Assembly (NCBI GenBank): GCA_946479505.1
Contig: CAMLGC010000001.1
Location: 1-64,000, forward strand
DNA length: 64,000 bases
Direction: 5' to 3'
Origin: an uncultured Sphingomonadaceae bacterium
GTDB lineage: Bacteria; Pseudomonadota; Alphaproteobacteria; Sphingomonadales; Sphingomonadaceae
Position 1 is the stretch's first letter. Each line of letters starts with the position of its first letter. The position numbers and the translations under genes were made by a program. A model generated the notes under the pieces. That model searched no databases. It worked only from the letters and a program-made list of their open reading frames with translations, and was not told where the DNA came from. Below, piece by piece: positions 20,683 to 28,299 of this stretch.

Positions 20683-21057
20683 ATGGCCGAAGGGGGCACC
20701 GATACCGAGACGACGGTCACCGAGCCGCCTCTCGCCGAGGAGAGCCTGCGCGGCCTCTTTCAGCGTCTCGTCGCCAATGCCAAGGAGCTAGGCCAGGCCG
20801 AGATCGCCCGCCTGAAGGCGATGGCGCTGCGCACCGCCGTCGAGTCGCGCTACGCCGTCATCATCGCGGCGAGCAGCCTGCTGCTCGCGCAGGCCGCGGT
20901 GATCGTGATGCTCAACGGCATCCTCATCATCCTGACGCGCGCACTCGGCCCCGGCTGGGCGACGCTGATCGTCACCATCGGAGCGCTGATCCTCGCGGGC
21001 ATCATGGCGCGCGTCGCGCTAGAGCTCCTGCGCCGGGCGATCGGAAAGGACGATTGA
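20683..21057 (+). CDS. Phage holin-X-like (Act_Holin-X / DUF1469-type) membrane protein
   Basis: The 124-residue protein has an N-terminal amphipathic helix (LRGLFQRLVANAKELGQAEI) and two adjacent membrane segments at about residues 60-82 and 86-108. This is the layout of the putative actinobacterial holin-X superfamily, often annotated phage holin although usually not prophage-linked. No phage genes occur here, so a housekeeping envelope role is more likely. The stop overlaps the next ATG (TGATG), so these genes are translated together. Confidence 0.75.
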   Translation: MAEGGTDTETTVTEPPLAEESLRGLFQRLVANAKELGQAEIARLKAMALRTAVESRYAVIIAASSLLLAQAAVIVMLNGILIILTRALGPGWATLIVTIGALILAGIMARVALELLRRAIGKDD

Positions 21058-21347
21058 TGCCGAGCCTCACGCGGACCAAGCTGATGCGTGCCGAGGCCCA
21101 TGCCGAGGAGGCGCGCTATCGCCTCAAGCACACGCTCGACGAGCTCAAGGCGCGCTTCACCCCTGCCGCGCTCGCGGAGACGGCGCGAGAGGAGGCCGCC
21201 GGCGTGGCGGAGAGCGCCGCGCGCACGGCCGCCGACGTCACGCGCCGCCACCCCGTCAAGGTGATCGGCGGCGCGGCACTCGTGGTCGCGCTCGCGGCGC
21301 GGCGCCTGCTCAAGAAGCGCAAGCGCCGGCGCGCGGCAACAAGATGA
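21057..21347 (+). CDS. DUF3618-like small membrane-anchored protein
   Basis: The 96-residue protein has a charged helical N-terminal half (EAHAEEARYRLKHTLDELKA, typical of DUF3618), a second helix with alternating Ala and Glu, and a short C-terminal hydrophobic stretch (VIGGAALVVALAARRLL) ending in a very basic tail KKRKRRRAATR. The ATG at 21057 shares a base with the preceding stop; the TTG at 21054 is an alternative three bases earlier. It is the third gene of the 20155 operon. Confidence 0.7.
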   Translation: MPSLTRTKLMRAEAHAEEARYRLKHTLDELKARFTPAALAETAREEAAGVAESAARTAADVTRRHPVKVIGGAALVVALAARRLLKKRKRRRAATR

Positions 21348-21392
21348 CGCCCCCTGAGTTTTTGTGAGTCGACCAGCCCCAAGGACCTGAAC

Positions 21393-21836
21393 ATGACCGA
21401 CAACACCCGCACCCAAACGCCCCGCACCCGCGCAGGCAAACTCGAACAGGCGCGCGACGCCGCAAGCGACGCGCTCGACACCACCAAGAGAACCGCCCGC
21501 CGCGCCGCGGCGCGCGCGAGCGACGAGGTCGAAGACTATCCGATGGCGATGATCGCCGGCGGCGCCGCGCTGGGCGCGATCCTCGGCGCGGTGATTCCCG
21601 CCAGCATGCGCGAGCGCGAGCTGCTGGGAAGCGCCGGCAAGCGGCTCAACAGCGCCGCGGTCGCCGCTGCAAAGGCCGCGCGCGATGCCGGCAAGGACGA
21701 GCTCGATTCGCTCGGCCTGAGCAAGGACGCCGCAGGGCGCGAGGCCAACCGCCTCCTCGATGGCGTGGTCAAGGCGGCGGGCACCGCCGGCTCGGCCGCG
21801 GCCAAGGCCGCCAAGAACAAGGTGAGCGCGGGCTGA
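21393..21836 (+). CDS. Ala-rich YqjD/ElaB-like protein (hypothetical)
   Basis: The 147-residue protein resembles the first gene of the cluster in design: a basic Thr/Arg-rich start, an amphipathic Ala/Asp/Lys helix, and one glycine-rich hydrophobic segment (MAMIAGGAALGAILGAVIPA, about residues 50-70). Here the long helical tail lies after the membrane segment. A likely Shine-Dalgarno AAGGA lies 12 bases upstream. It is 45 bases after the DUF3618-like gene. No function can be assigned beyond an inner-membrane-associated helical protein. Confidence 0.7.
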   Translation: MTDNTRTQTPRTRAGKLEQARDAASDALDTTKRTARRAAARASDEVEDYPMAMIAGGAALGAILGAVIPASMRERELLGSAGKRLNSAAVAAAKAARDAGKDELDSLGLSKDAAGREANRLLDGVVKAAGTAGSAAAKAAKNKVSAG

Positions 21837-21842
21837 GCGGCG

Positions 21843-21911
21843 CCCGGGGAGAACGAGCCCTTCAAATCGCGCGCCTGCGCGGCTAGAGGGCTCGCACATT
21901 CTTTCCCCGGG
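21843..21911 (+). promoter_or_regulatory. Long interrupted inverted repeat in the leader of the DUF4170 gene
   Basis: CCCGGGG (21843-21849) and CGAGCCCT (21854-21861) are complementary to AGGGCTCG (21887-21894) and CCCCGGG (21905-21911). The arms enclose a smaller GCGCGCCTGCGCG hairpin. It ends 12 bases before the ATG at 21924. It may end transcription of the upstream operon or structure the leader; no T-run follows. Confidence 0.5.
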
Positions 21912-21923
21912 ACCCATACACCC

Positions 21924-22148
21924 ATGAGCAAGCTGCACCTCGTCTTCGGCGGTCGCGTGACCGATCCGCAGACGCTCGATTTCGACGTCTCGACGATCGA
22001 GATCGTCGGCATCTTCCCCGATTACGCCTCGGCCGAAAAGGCCTGGCGCGCCGCCGCCCAGCGCACGGTCGACGATGCCGAGATGAAGTTCGTGGTGGTC
22101 CACCTCCACCGCCTGCTCGAGCCCGAGCTGCCCCCGGCCAAGGGCTGA
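21924..22148 (+). CDS. DUF4170 domain-containing protein
   Basis: The 74-residue soluble protein matches the small alphaproteobacterial DUF4170 family: an N-terminal strand with KLHLVFGGRV, a middle IVGIFPDYASAEKAWRAAAQ and the end FVVVHLHRLLEP. Members are widespread and uncharacterised; some are mislabelled inorganic pyrophosphatase. No clear Shine-Dalgarno is visible before the ATG, and a strong inverted repeat lies just upstream. Confidence 0.85.
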   Translation: MSKLHLVFGGRVTDPQTLDFDVSTIEIVGIFPDYASAEKAWRAAAQRTVDDAEMKFVVVHLHRLLEPELPPAKG

Positions 22149-22183
22149 CCCCCGCCCGCTTTCCTGCGCGGATTGCCGTTTTC

Positions 22184-22209
22184 GGAACCTCCCCGGCGTG
22201 CGGCCGGTT
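22184..22209 (+). promoter_or_regulatory. Candidate EcfG-like promoter for the SDR-GH15 pair (GGAAC-N17-GGTT)
   Basis: GGAAC at 22184-22188 is followed after 17 bases by GGTT at 22206-22209, a one-base variant of the CGTT -10 element. It lies 45 bases before ATG 22254. Confidence 0.4.
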
Positions 22210-22253
22210 GATGCGGCGGGCCGCCGTGCGCGGTCGCAGCACAGGGAGGGTTC

Positions 22254-23036
22254 ATGCGGATCGATCTTGACGGCAAGCGCGTCCTCGTCACGGGGGGCAA
22301 TTCGGGATTGGGCGCCGCGATGGCGCGCGGCTTCGCCGACGCGGGCGCGCGGGTCGCCATCAACTACCTCGTCCGCCCCGAAGCAACCGACGCGCTCGTC
22401 GAGGAATTCGAGACCGCGGGCGGCGAGGCGATCGGGCTGCTTGCGGATGTGAGCGATGCCGGCGCGGTCGAGGCGATGTTCGCGAAGCTCGACGAGGCGT
22501 GGGGCGGGATCGACGTGCTCGTCAACAATGCCGGAATCGACGGCGCGCGGGCGACCGGATGGGATTCGGAACCCGAGGCCTGGTCCAAGGTCATCGAGAT
22601 CAACCTCGAAGGCGCGTATCTCTGCGCGCGGCAAGCGCTGAAGCGCATGGTGAAACAGGGTTCCGGCGTCGTGCTCAACACGAGCAGCGTCCACGAGGTG
22701 ATCGCCTGGACCGGGTACAGCGCCTATACGGCGTCCAAGGCCGGGCTTTCGATGATGGCCAAATCGCTTGCGCAGGAGGCGGCGCCGTTCGGCGTTCGCG
22801 TGCTGTGCCTCGCCCCCGGCGCGATCCGCACGCCGATCAATCGCGCGGTGTGGGAAGACCCGCAAGGCTATAAGGACCTGCTCACCAAGATCCCGCTCGG
22901 GCGGATCGGCGAGCCCGAGGATATCGCCGGCATGGCGGTGGTGCTCGCCTCCGACGTCGCTGCGTACATGACCGCGACCACCGTCTTCGTCGACGGGGGG
23001 ATGACCGACTATCCGGCGTTCGCGCATGGCGGTTGA
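22254..23036 (+). CDS. SDR-family oxidoreductase (glucose 1-dehydrogenase-like)
   Basis: This 260-residue classical short-chain dehydrogenase has the cofactor motif VTGGNSGLGAAMARG at residue 12, VLVNNAGIDG, and the Ser-Tyr-Lys catalytic set in NTSSVHE and YSAYTASKAG. The C-terminal VFVDGGMTDYP end is typical of glucose/ribitol dehydrogenase-like SDRs. It overlaps the GH15 gene by 11 bp, so the two are co-translated. With a GH15 glucosidase it could oxidise released glucose, but the substrate is not shown by sequence. Confidence 0.9.
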   Translation: MRIDLDGKRVLVTGGNSGLGAAMARGFADAGARVAINYLVRPEATDALVEEFETAGGEAIGLLADVSDAGAVEAMFAKLDEAWGGIDVLVNNAGIDGARATGWDSEPEAWSKVIEINLEGAYLCARQALKRMVKQGSGVVLNTSSVHEVIAWTGYSAYTASKAGLSMMAKSLAQEAAPFGVRVLCLAPGAIRTPINRAVWEDPQGYKDLLTKIPLGRIGEPEDIAGMAVVLASDVAAYMTATTVFVDGGMTDYPAFAHGG

Positions 23037-24906
23037 GCCCGCGTCCGCGCACGGGCGCCCCGAACGCCGGATCGAGGACTACGCGCTGATCGGCAACATG
23101 CTGTCGGCGGCGCTCGTCGGGTACGACGGCTCGATCGACTGGCTGTGCCTGCCGCGCTTCGATTCGCCGGCGTGCTTCGCGGCGTTGCTCGGCGGCGCCG
23201 AAAACGGCCGCTGGCGGATCGCGCCGACGGGCGAGGTCACACGCCGCTCGCGCTGCTATATCACCGATACGGCGGTGCTCGAGACGCGGTTCGAAACAGC
23301 GACGGGCGCCGTCACGATCACCGATTTCATGCCGCTCAGCAACGACGAGGAGAAGATCGACGTCGTCCGCATCGTCACCGGGGTCGAGGGCGAGGTCGAG
23401 ATGGAAATGGAGCTCGCGCTCCGTTTCGAATATGGCAAAGCCGTTCCGTGGGTGCGTCGCCGCGATTACGGCATCAGCGCGATCGCCGGCCCCGATGCGA
23501 TCGAGCTCCACACGAGCCTGCCGCTCCACGGCGAGAACATGACGACCTGCTCGCGCTTCACCGTCGCGAAGGGCGAGAACGTGCCGATGACGCTGTCGTA
23601 CCATCGCTCGCATCGCCAGCCGCATTTCGTCGCCGATCGGCACGAGAGCCTCGATCGCACGCTCTCGTGGTGGCGCGAATGGGTGAAGCGCGGAAGCTTC
23701 GAAGGCATGCCGGACAATTGGCGCGACCCGGTGGTGCGATCGCTCATCACGCTCAAGATGCTGATCTACGCGCCCACCGGCGGGATCGTCGCGGCGCCCA
23801 CCACCTCGCTTCCCGAAGCGCTCGGAGGCGAACGCAACTGGGATTATCGCTATTGCTGGCTGCGCGACTCGGCGCTGACACTCTATGCGCTGCTCAACGC
23901 GGGCTATCGCGAAGAGGCCGAGGCATGGCGCCAATGGCTGCTGCGCGCCGTCGCCGGCCACCCGCAGCAGCTCCAGATCATGTACGGCATTGCGGGCGAG
24001 CGCTGGCTTCCCGAATTCGAGGTGCCGTGGCTCGCGGGCTATGAAGACAGTCGCCCGGTCCGCGTCGGCAACGATGCCGCCGGGCAGACCCAGCTCGACG
24101 TCTATGGCGAGCTGCTCGACACGCTCCATGCCGCGCGCGAGGCCGAGCTCCAGCCGCAGACCGAGGCGTGGCGGCTCCAGCGGGTGCTGCTCCAGCATCT
24201 GGAAAAGAACTGGCAGACGCTCGATCGCGGCATCTGGGAGGTGCGCGGCGATCCGCGTGCTTTCACGCATTCGCGGATGATGGCCTGGGTCGCGTTCGAA
24301 CGCGCGATCGCAAGCGCCGAGCATTTCAACCTCGATGGGCCGGTCGATCGCTGGAAGAAGGTGCGCGATGCGATTCACGACGACATCTGCGAGCACGGCT
24401 TCGACGAGGAGAAGAACAGCTTCGTTCAATATTATGGCGGCGATGCGCTCGACGCCAGCCTGCTGCTGATGCCGCAGGTCGGCTTCCTGCCGCCCGACGA
24501 CCCGCGCGTCACCGGCACGATTGCGGCGATCGAGCGCGAGCTGATGCGCGACGGCTTCGTGCTGCGCTATTCGACGCACGAGACCGACGACGGACTCGCG
24601 GGCGAGGAGGGCGCGTTCCTCGCGTGCAGCTTCTGGCTCGCCGACGCCTATGTATTGTGCGGCCGCCACGAGGATGCGCGCGCGCTGTTCGATCGGCTGC
24701 TCAGCCTGCGCAACGATCTCGGGCTGCTCGCCGAGGAATATGATCCCCGCTACAAGCGGCTGGTGGGCAACTTCCCGCAGGCCTTTTCGCATATCGGCCT
24801 CATCAACACCGCGCATAATCTGGTCGAGGCGAAAGGGCCGGCGCAACAGCGCGCGCAGCAGACCGCCCCGCGCGAGACCAAGAAGGTCGCGACCGAAGCG
24901 ACATAG
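23026..24906 (+). CDS. Glycoside hydrolase family 15 protein (glucoamylase/trehalase-like)
   Basis: The 626-residue product is the full length of bacterial GH15 proteins. Residues 15-45 hold IEDYALIGNMLSAALVGYDG and IDWLCLPRFDSPACF, starting the N-terminal beta-sandwich; the (alpha/alpha)6 catalytic part shows ATTSLPEALGGERNWDYRY, CWLRDSALT, GEEGAFLACSFWLADAY with a catalytic Glu, and LLAEEYDP with the second. No signal peptide is visible, so it acts inside the cell, probably on trehalose, maltodextrin or glycogen-derived glucan. It is translationally coupled to the SDR gene. Confidence 0.92.
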   Translation: MAVEPASAHGRPERRIEDYALIGNMLSAALVGYDGSIDWLCLPRFDSPACFAALLGGAENGRWRIAPTGEVTRRSRCYITDTAVLETRFETATGAVTITDFMPLSNDEEKIDVVRIVTGVEGEVEMEMELALRFEYGKAVPWVRRRDYGISAIAGPDAIELHTSLPLHGENMTTCSRFTVAKGENVPMTLSYHRSHRQPHFVADRHESLDRTLSWWREWVKRGSFEGMPDNWRDPVVRSLITLKMLIYAPTGGIVAAPTTSLPEALGGERNWDYRYCWLRDSALTLYALLNAGYREEAEAWRQWLLRAVAGHPQQLQIMYGIAGERWLPEFEVPWLAGYEDSRPVRVGNDAAGQTQLDVYGELLDTLHAAREAELQPQTEAWRLQRVLLQHLEKNWQTLDRGIWEVRGDPRAFTHSRMMAWVAFERAIASAEHFNLDGPVDRWKKVRDAIHDDICEHGFDEEKNSFVQYYGGDALDASLLLMPQVGFLPPDDPRVTGTIAAIERELMRDGFVLRYSTHETDDGLAGEEGAFLACSFWLADAYVLCGRHEDARALFDRLLSLRNDLGLLAEEYDPRYKRLVGNFPQAFSHIGLINTAHNLVEAKGPAQQRAQQTAPRETKKVATEAT

Positions 24907-24994
24907 CTCCTCATCCGCCCTTCCGACACGGGACGGGAGCGCCCCGGCCCGCCGATCGTTACGCTTCCATGTCCTTCACGCGCTGCATTCCCGC

Positions 24995-26077
24995 ATGAGC
25001 ATCGTCCTCACCATCGCGGGGCTCGTTCTCATCGGAATCGCGGCCGTCGACCTGTTCGCGACGGTGCTCCTCGTGCGCGGCGGGCTGAGCATCGTCTCGC
25101 CCTTCCTCACCCGCGGCATATGGTGGCTGTTCCGACACGTGGACAAGCGGCTCCGCCTCGACGGGCGGCTCATGCTGCTCGCGGGGCCGATCCTGCTCGT
25201 CCTGATCGTGCTCGTCTGGGCGCTGCTGCTGATGGCGGGCTTCGCGCTCCTCTACCTGCCGATGCTCGGCGACGGCATCATGGCGGCGCGGGGTGCCACC
25301 GATGCGAGCTTCTGGACCGCGCTCTATTACAGCGGCTTCACCTTTCCGACGCTCGGCCTGGGGGACGTCGTGCCGGTGTCGGATGCGGCCCGCATGCTGA
25401 CGGTGGTCGAGGCATGCACGGGCTTCGGCGCGGTGACGCTCGCGATCAGCTATACGCTCAGCATCTACAACGCGGTCAGCCGCCACGACAGCTTTGCGCT
25501 TCACCTCCACGGCGGCTCGGACGAGACCGGCTGGGCGGCGGTGACGCTCGCCGGCCTGTGTCCCGAGGGCAGCCCCGATCGGACGACGAGCGCCTCGCTC
25601 GAGCAGATCGCTCAACGCACCTACGAGCTTCTCCAGATCCACGAATCCTATCCGCTCGCGCGCTATTATCGTCGCCGGCGGCCGGAATTTTCGACCGCGC
25701 GGATCGCGTTCCATCTGCTCGATCTTGTCACGCTGGCGAACGCCGTCTTCGCCGGGAGCAAGAGCGCGTCGCTCCTCGAAGCGCGCGGTTTCATGAGTCT
25801 TCGCCACGCGGCGTTCGCGTTCGTCGAAATCAGCAGCGGCTCCGGCAACGACGATGCGCTGCACGGCTGGCGCGCGCATTTCGACCGCAGCCTCGATTGG
25901 TTGGCGGCACGCGGCATGGACCTTCCCGCAGCCGGACAGGCGTGGCCGCGCTACGCCGAGATGCGCCGCCGCTGGGACACGCGCGCGCGCGATCTCGCCG
26001 AGCATATGGGCTATGCCTATGAGACGATCGCCGATCCGCGCGGGTCGAACGTCGTGGCGCTTCAGGGTTCGACATAG
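24995..26077 (+). CDS. Two-transmembrane ion channel family protein with large cytoplasmic domain
   Basis: The 360-residue protein has an N-terminal hydrophobic segment, a second at about residues 58-85, then a pore-helix-like region FWTALYYSGFTFPTLGLGD followed by another membrane segment. TLGLGD stands where potassium channels carry TVGYGD, so K+ selectivity is plausible but not certain. The C-terminal 200 residues are soluble and unfamiliar. The start ATG 24995 was chosen at the first hydrophobic helix. It converges with the TIGR02588 gene, overlapping by 16 bp. Confidence 0.75.
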   Translation: MSIVLTIAGLVLIGIAAVDLFATVLLVRGGLSIVSPFLTRGIWWLFRHVDKRLRLDGRLMLLAGPILLVLIVLVWALLLMAGFALLYLPMLGDGIMAARGATDASFWTALYYSGFTFPTLGLGDVVPVSDAARMLTVVEACTGFGAVTLAISYTLSIYNAVSRHDSFALHLHGGSDETGWAAVTLAGLCPEGSPDRTTSASLEQIAQRTYELLQIHESYPLARYYRRRRPEFSTARIAFHLLDLVTLANAVFAGSKSASLLEARGFMSLRHAAFAFVEISSGSGNDDALHGWRAHFDRSLDWLAARGMDLPAAGQAWPRYAEMRRRWDTRARDLAEHMGYAYETIADPRGSNVVALQGST

Positions 26078-26451
26078 CCGAGCGGGCGCAGCGTAAGCCG
26101 GCCGCGCCGCGGATCGTGCGCGAACATGAGGCCGCCCTTCAGCGCCGAGCCGCCGGGAAGATAGTCGAGCGTCACCGCGCTCGACTCCATCTCCGCCCCC
26201 GGGCGCCGCAACTCGCCCTCGATCCGCACCTCCGCCGCCGTCGCCGGGGCGGCGTTGCGGGCCGCGAAACGGACCAGCCAGCCGTTGCCGCTCTGCTCGA
26301 TACTTTCGACCCGGACGCTGATTGCCGGTGCATGCTCCTGCTGCTGCTGGATCGCGTTCCAGCCGATGAAGCCGAGCAGCGCCAATGTCAGCACGAGGCC
26401 GAGCGAGGCCGCGAACCATTCGAGAAAGGGTTTCCTGCCGCGGTCTTCCAT
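26062..26451 (-). CDS. TIGR02588 family protein
   Basis: The 129-residue protein has one N-terminal membrane anchor (FAASLGLVLTLALLGFIGWN, about residues 12-31) followed by a periplasmic beta-rich domain with ISVRVESIEQSGNGWLVRF and a conserved end GGLMFAHDPRRGRLTLRPL. This is the pattern of TIGR02588, a family known almost only as the partner of TIGR02587. It starts three bases after the TIGR02587 stop. The biochemical role is unknown. Confidence 0.85.
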   Translation of the reverse strand: MEDRGRKPFLEWFAASLGLVLTLALLGFIGWNAIQQQQEHAPAISVRVESIEQSGNGWLVRFAARNAAPATAAEVRIEGELRRPGAEMESSAVTLDYLPGGSALKGGLMFAHDPRRGRLTLRPLGYVEP

Positions 26452-26454
26452 CGA

Positions 26455-27309
26455 TCAGACCACCAGCCGCGCGCTCGCCGCGCCCAATGCGGAGGGGAAG
26501 CCCATCACCGCGACCATCGTCGCGATCTGGTTCGCCGAAACGCCGTCGGTTCGCCCGAAGGTCCACAGCACATAGAGGCTGACGATCAGCGCAATGCCGT
26601 AGCCGGCCATGCTGTAGTTGATGAGACCGCCGATCGGGCTCATTTTCTCGGGCAGTTCCTCCTGGCCGCCGAAGTCCAGCGCATAGACGAACGCATGGAG
26701 CAGCAGGATCGAGAACAGGATCAGCGCGATCGCGTGATATGCGGTCATCTTGAATGCGATCAGGATCATTTCCTCGGTCGGCGCGACGTTGAAGGCGAGG
26801 AAGAGCGCGCCCGCGGCCATGATGAAGAGCTGGCCCGCATAGCCGGCGCCGCGCTCATGGCTTTCCTCCTTGCCGTTGTCGTCCGCTTGGTCGCCGTCTT
26901 GCGCGGCCATCTGGGTGCGTGCGAGCACCGCGCCGAAGCTCGCCGGCACCGCCTGGACCGCGATCTTGCCGGCGATGTCGTTCCACGACATGCCCGGCCC
27001 AATCAGGCCGAACAGCGCGAGCAGCAGCGCCGAGGCGACGATCCCGATACCGAACGCGGCGAGCGCGTCGAGCGCATCTTCCGCCCAGGTCGAGGTATGC
27101 TCGAACCCGACGAAGCGCGACAAGGGCACCAGCATCGCGAGCCCGACGATCAGGAAGACGAACAGCCGCAGCCGATCGAGGTAGAAGCCGAGCTGCCACA
27201 TCTCCATCGTCATCATCAGCGGAAACGCGAACAGGATCGCGCCCCCGGCCGCGCGAGCGAGGCCGATCGCATATTCGGCATTGTCGCCGTGCCTGCTGCT
27301 CCTGGCCAC
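26455..27309 (-). CDS. TIGR02587 family multi-pass membrane protein
   Basis: This 284-residue protein has about seven hydrophobic segments. Recognisable stretches are AIGLARAAGGAILFAFPLMM, TMEMWQLGFYLDRLRLFVF and NVAPTEEMILIA, which are typical of the family; the TPTEEMILIA-type motif has conserved acidic residues within a membrane helix, suggestive of ion or proton handling. The start is a GTG at 27309 with AGGGGAAAG upstream. A perfect EcfG-type promoter precedes it, so stress control is likely. It and TIGR02588 lie between two ion-channel genes. Function unknown. Confidence 0.85.
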   Translation of the reverse strand: MARSSRHGDNAEYAIGLARAAGGAILFAFPLMMTMEMWQLGFYLDRLRLFVFLIVGLAMLVPLSRFVGFEHTSTWAEDALDALAAFGIGIVASALLLALFGLIGPGMSWNDIAGKIAVQAVPASFGAVLARTQMAAQDGDQADDNGKEESHERGAGYAGQLFIMAAGALFLAFNVAPTEEMILIAFKMTAYHAIALILFSILLLHAFVYALDFGGQEELPEKMSPIGGLINYSMAGYGIALIVSLYVLWTFGRTDGVSANQIATMVAVMGFPSALGAASARLVV

Positions 27310-27342
27310 GCTTTCCCCTGAATTCGTATCGGGCAAGCAACG

Positions 27343-27367
27343 AACGAGCGGGCGCGACCCAAGTTCC
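27343..27367 (-). promoter_or_regulatory. EcfG-type general-stress promoter (GGAAC-N16-CGTT) for TIGR02587-TIGR02588
   Basis: On the minus strand GGAAC (27367-27363) is followed by 16 bases and CGTT (27346-27343), an exact match to the alphaproteobacterial EcfG pattern. The predicted RNA start lies about 25 bases before the GTG at 27309. Confidence 0.65.
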
Positions 27368-27435
27368 TGCGGCTCCGCAGCGCCGCCGGTTCGTTGACCG
27401 TAACGATTCGAACCGTTTCGACGAGGAAAACGCGC

Positions 27436-28233
27436 ATGACCGGACCCGCACCTGCTGACCGTCACGAGCGCTGGCGGACGCTGCGCCAGTTGGAGGAATG
27501 GCTGCGCGCGCCGATGCTCGTGTTGAGCCTGCTCTGGCTCGTTCTCGTGCTTGTCGAGCTGACGCGCGGATCGAGCGATCTGCTCGAAACCTTCGGCACC
27601 GCGATCTGGGTGATCTTCATCGCCGAATTCGTGCTTCGCCTTACGATCGCGCCGGGCAAGCTCACCTTCCTGAAGCACAATTGGATCACGGTGATCGCGC
27701 TCGTCGCGCCCGCCCTCCGGCTGCTGCGCATCGTTCGCATCGCGCGGGCGGCAACGGCGCTCCGCGGCGCTCGCCTGGTGCGGATCGTCGGCGCGGCGAA
27801 CCGCGGCATGAACGCGCTGCGCCGGACGCTCGAGCGGCGGCGGCTGGGCTACGTACTCGGCCTCACCGCGCTCATCGGGCTGCTCGGCGCGGGCGGCATG
27901 TTGAGCTTCGAGCCAGCGAGTGAGGTGCCGGGCGGTTTCGCCTCCTATGCCGATGCCTTGTGGTGGACGGGGATGCTGTTCACCTCGATCGGATCGCAAT
28001 ATTGGCCGGTGACCGCCGAAGGGCGCATCCTGGGCTTCCTGCTCTCGCTCTACGGATTCGCGGTGTTCGGCTACATCACCGCGGCATTCGCGAGCTTCTT
28101 CGTCGGCCGCGATGCGCAATCGGACGAGGGCGAGGTCGCCGGCGCCGCCGATCTGGCCGCGCTCCGCCAGGAAATCGCCGCCCTCCGCGCCGACCTTGCG
28201 CTTGCCGGAAGCGCTGCGCCCCGGCGGCGCTAG
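27436..28233 (+). CDS. Voltage-gated ion channel family protein with atypical pore
   Basis: The 265-residue protein has six membrane segments in the voltage-gated channel layout. A clear S4-like helix, APALRLLRIVRIARAATALR, carries Arg every third residue (about residues 94-113). The pore loop is WWTGMLFTSIGSQYWPVT, where SIGSQYWP replaces the potassium filter TVGYGD, so ion selectivity cannot be assumed. A short C-terminal helix (LAALRQEIAALRADLAL) could form a tetramerising coiled coil. Start ATG 27436 has GAGGAAA upstream. It is divergent from TIGR02587 across 126 bases. Confidence 0.85.
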   Translation: MTGPAPADRHERWRTLRQLEEWLRAPMLVLSLLWLVLVLVELTRGSSDLLETFGTAIWVIFIAEFVLRLTIAPGKLTFLKHNWITVIALVAPALRLLRIVRIARAATALRGARLVRIVGAANRGMNALRRTLERRRLGYVLGLTALIGLLGAGGMLSFEPASEVPGGFASYADALWWTGMLFTSIGSQYWPVTAEGRILGFLLSLYGFAVFGYITAAFASFFVGRDAQSDEGEVAGAADLAALRQEIAALRADLALAGSAAPRRR

Positions 28234-28299
28234 GCTTCGCGGGAACCGGCTGCGATCATTGTCTTGCTCCCTACGCCCGCGTTCCCTACCTGTTCGCAC

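Noticed and set aside
20683..21057. Prophage holin
   Set aside because: No phage genes, integrase or lysis genes are nearby; the protein fits the non-phage holin-X superfamily.
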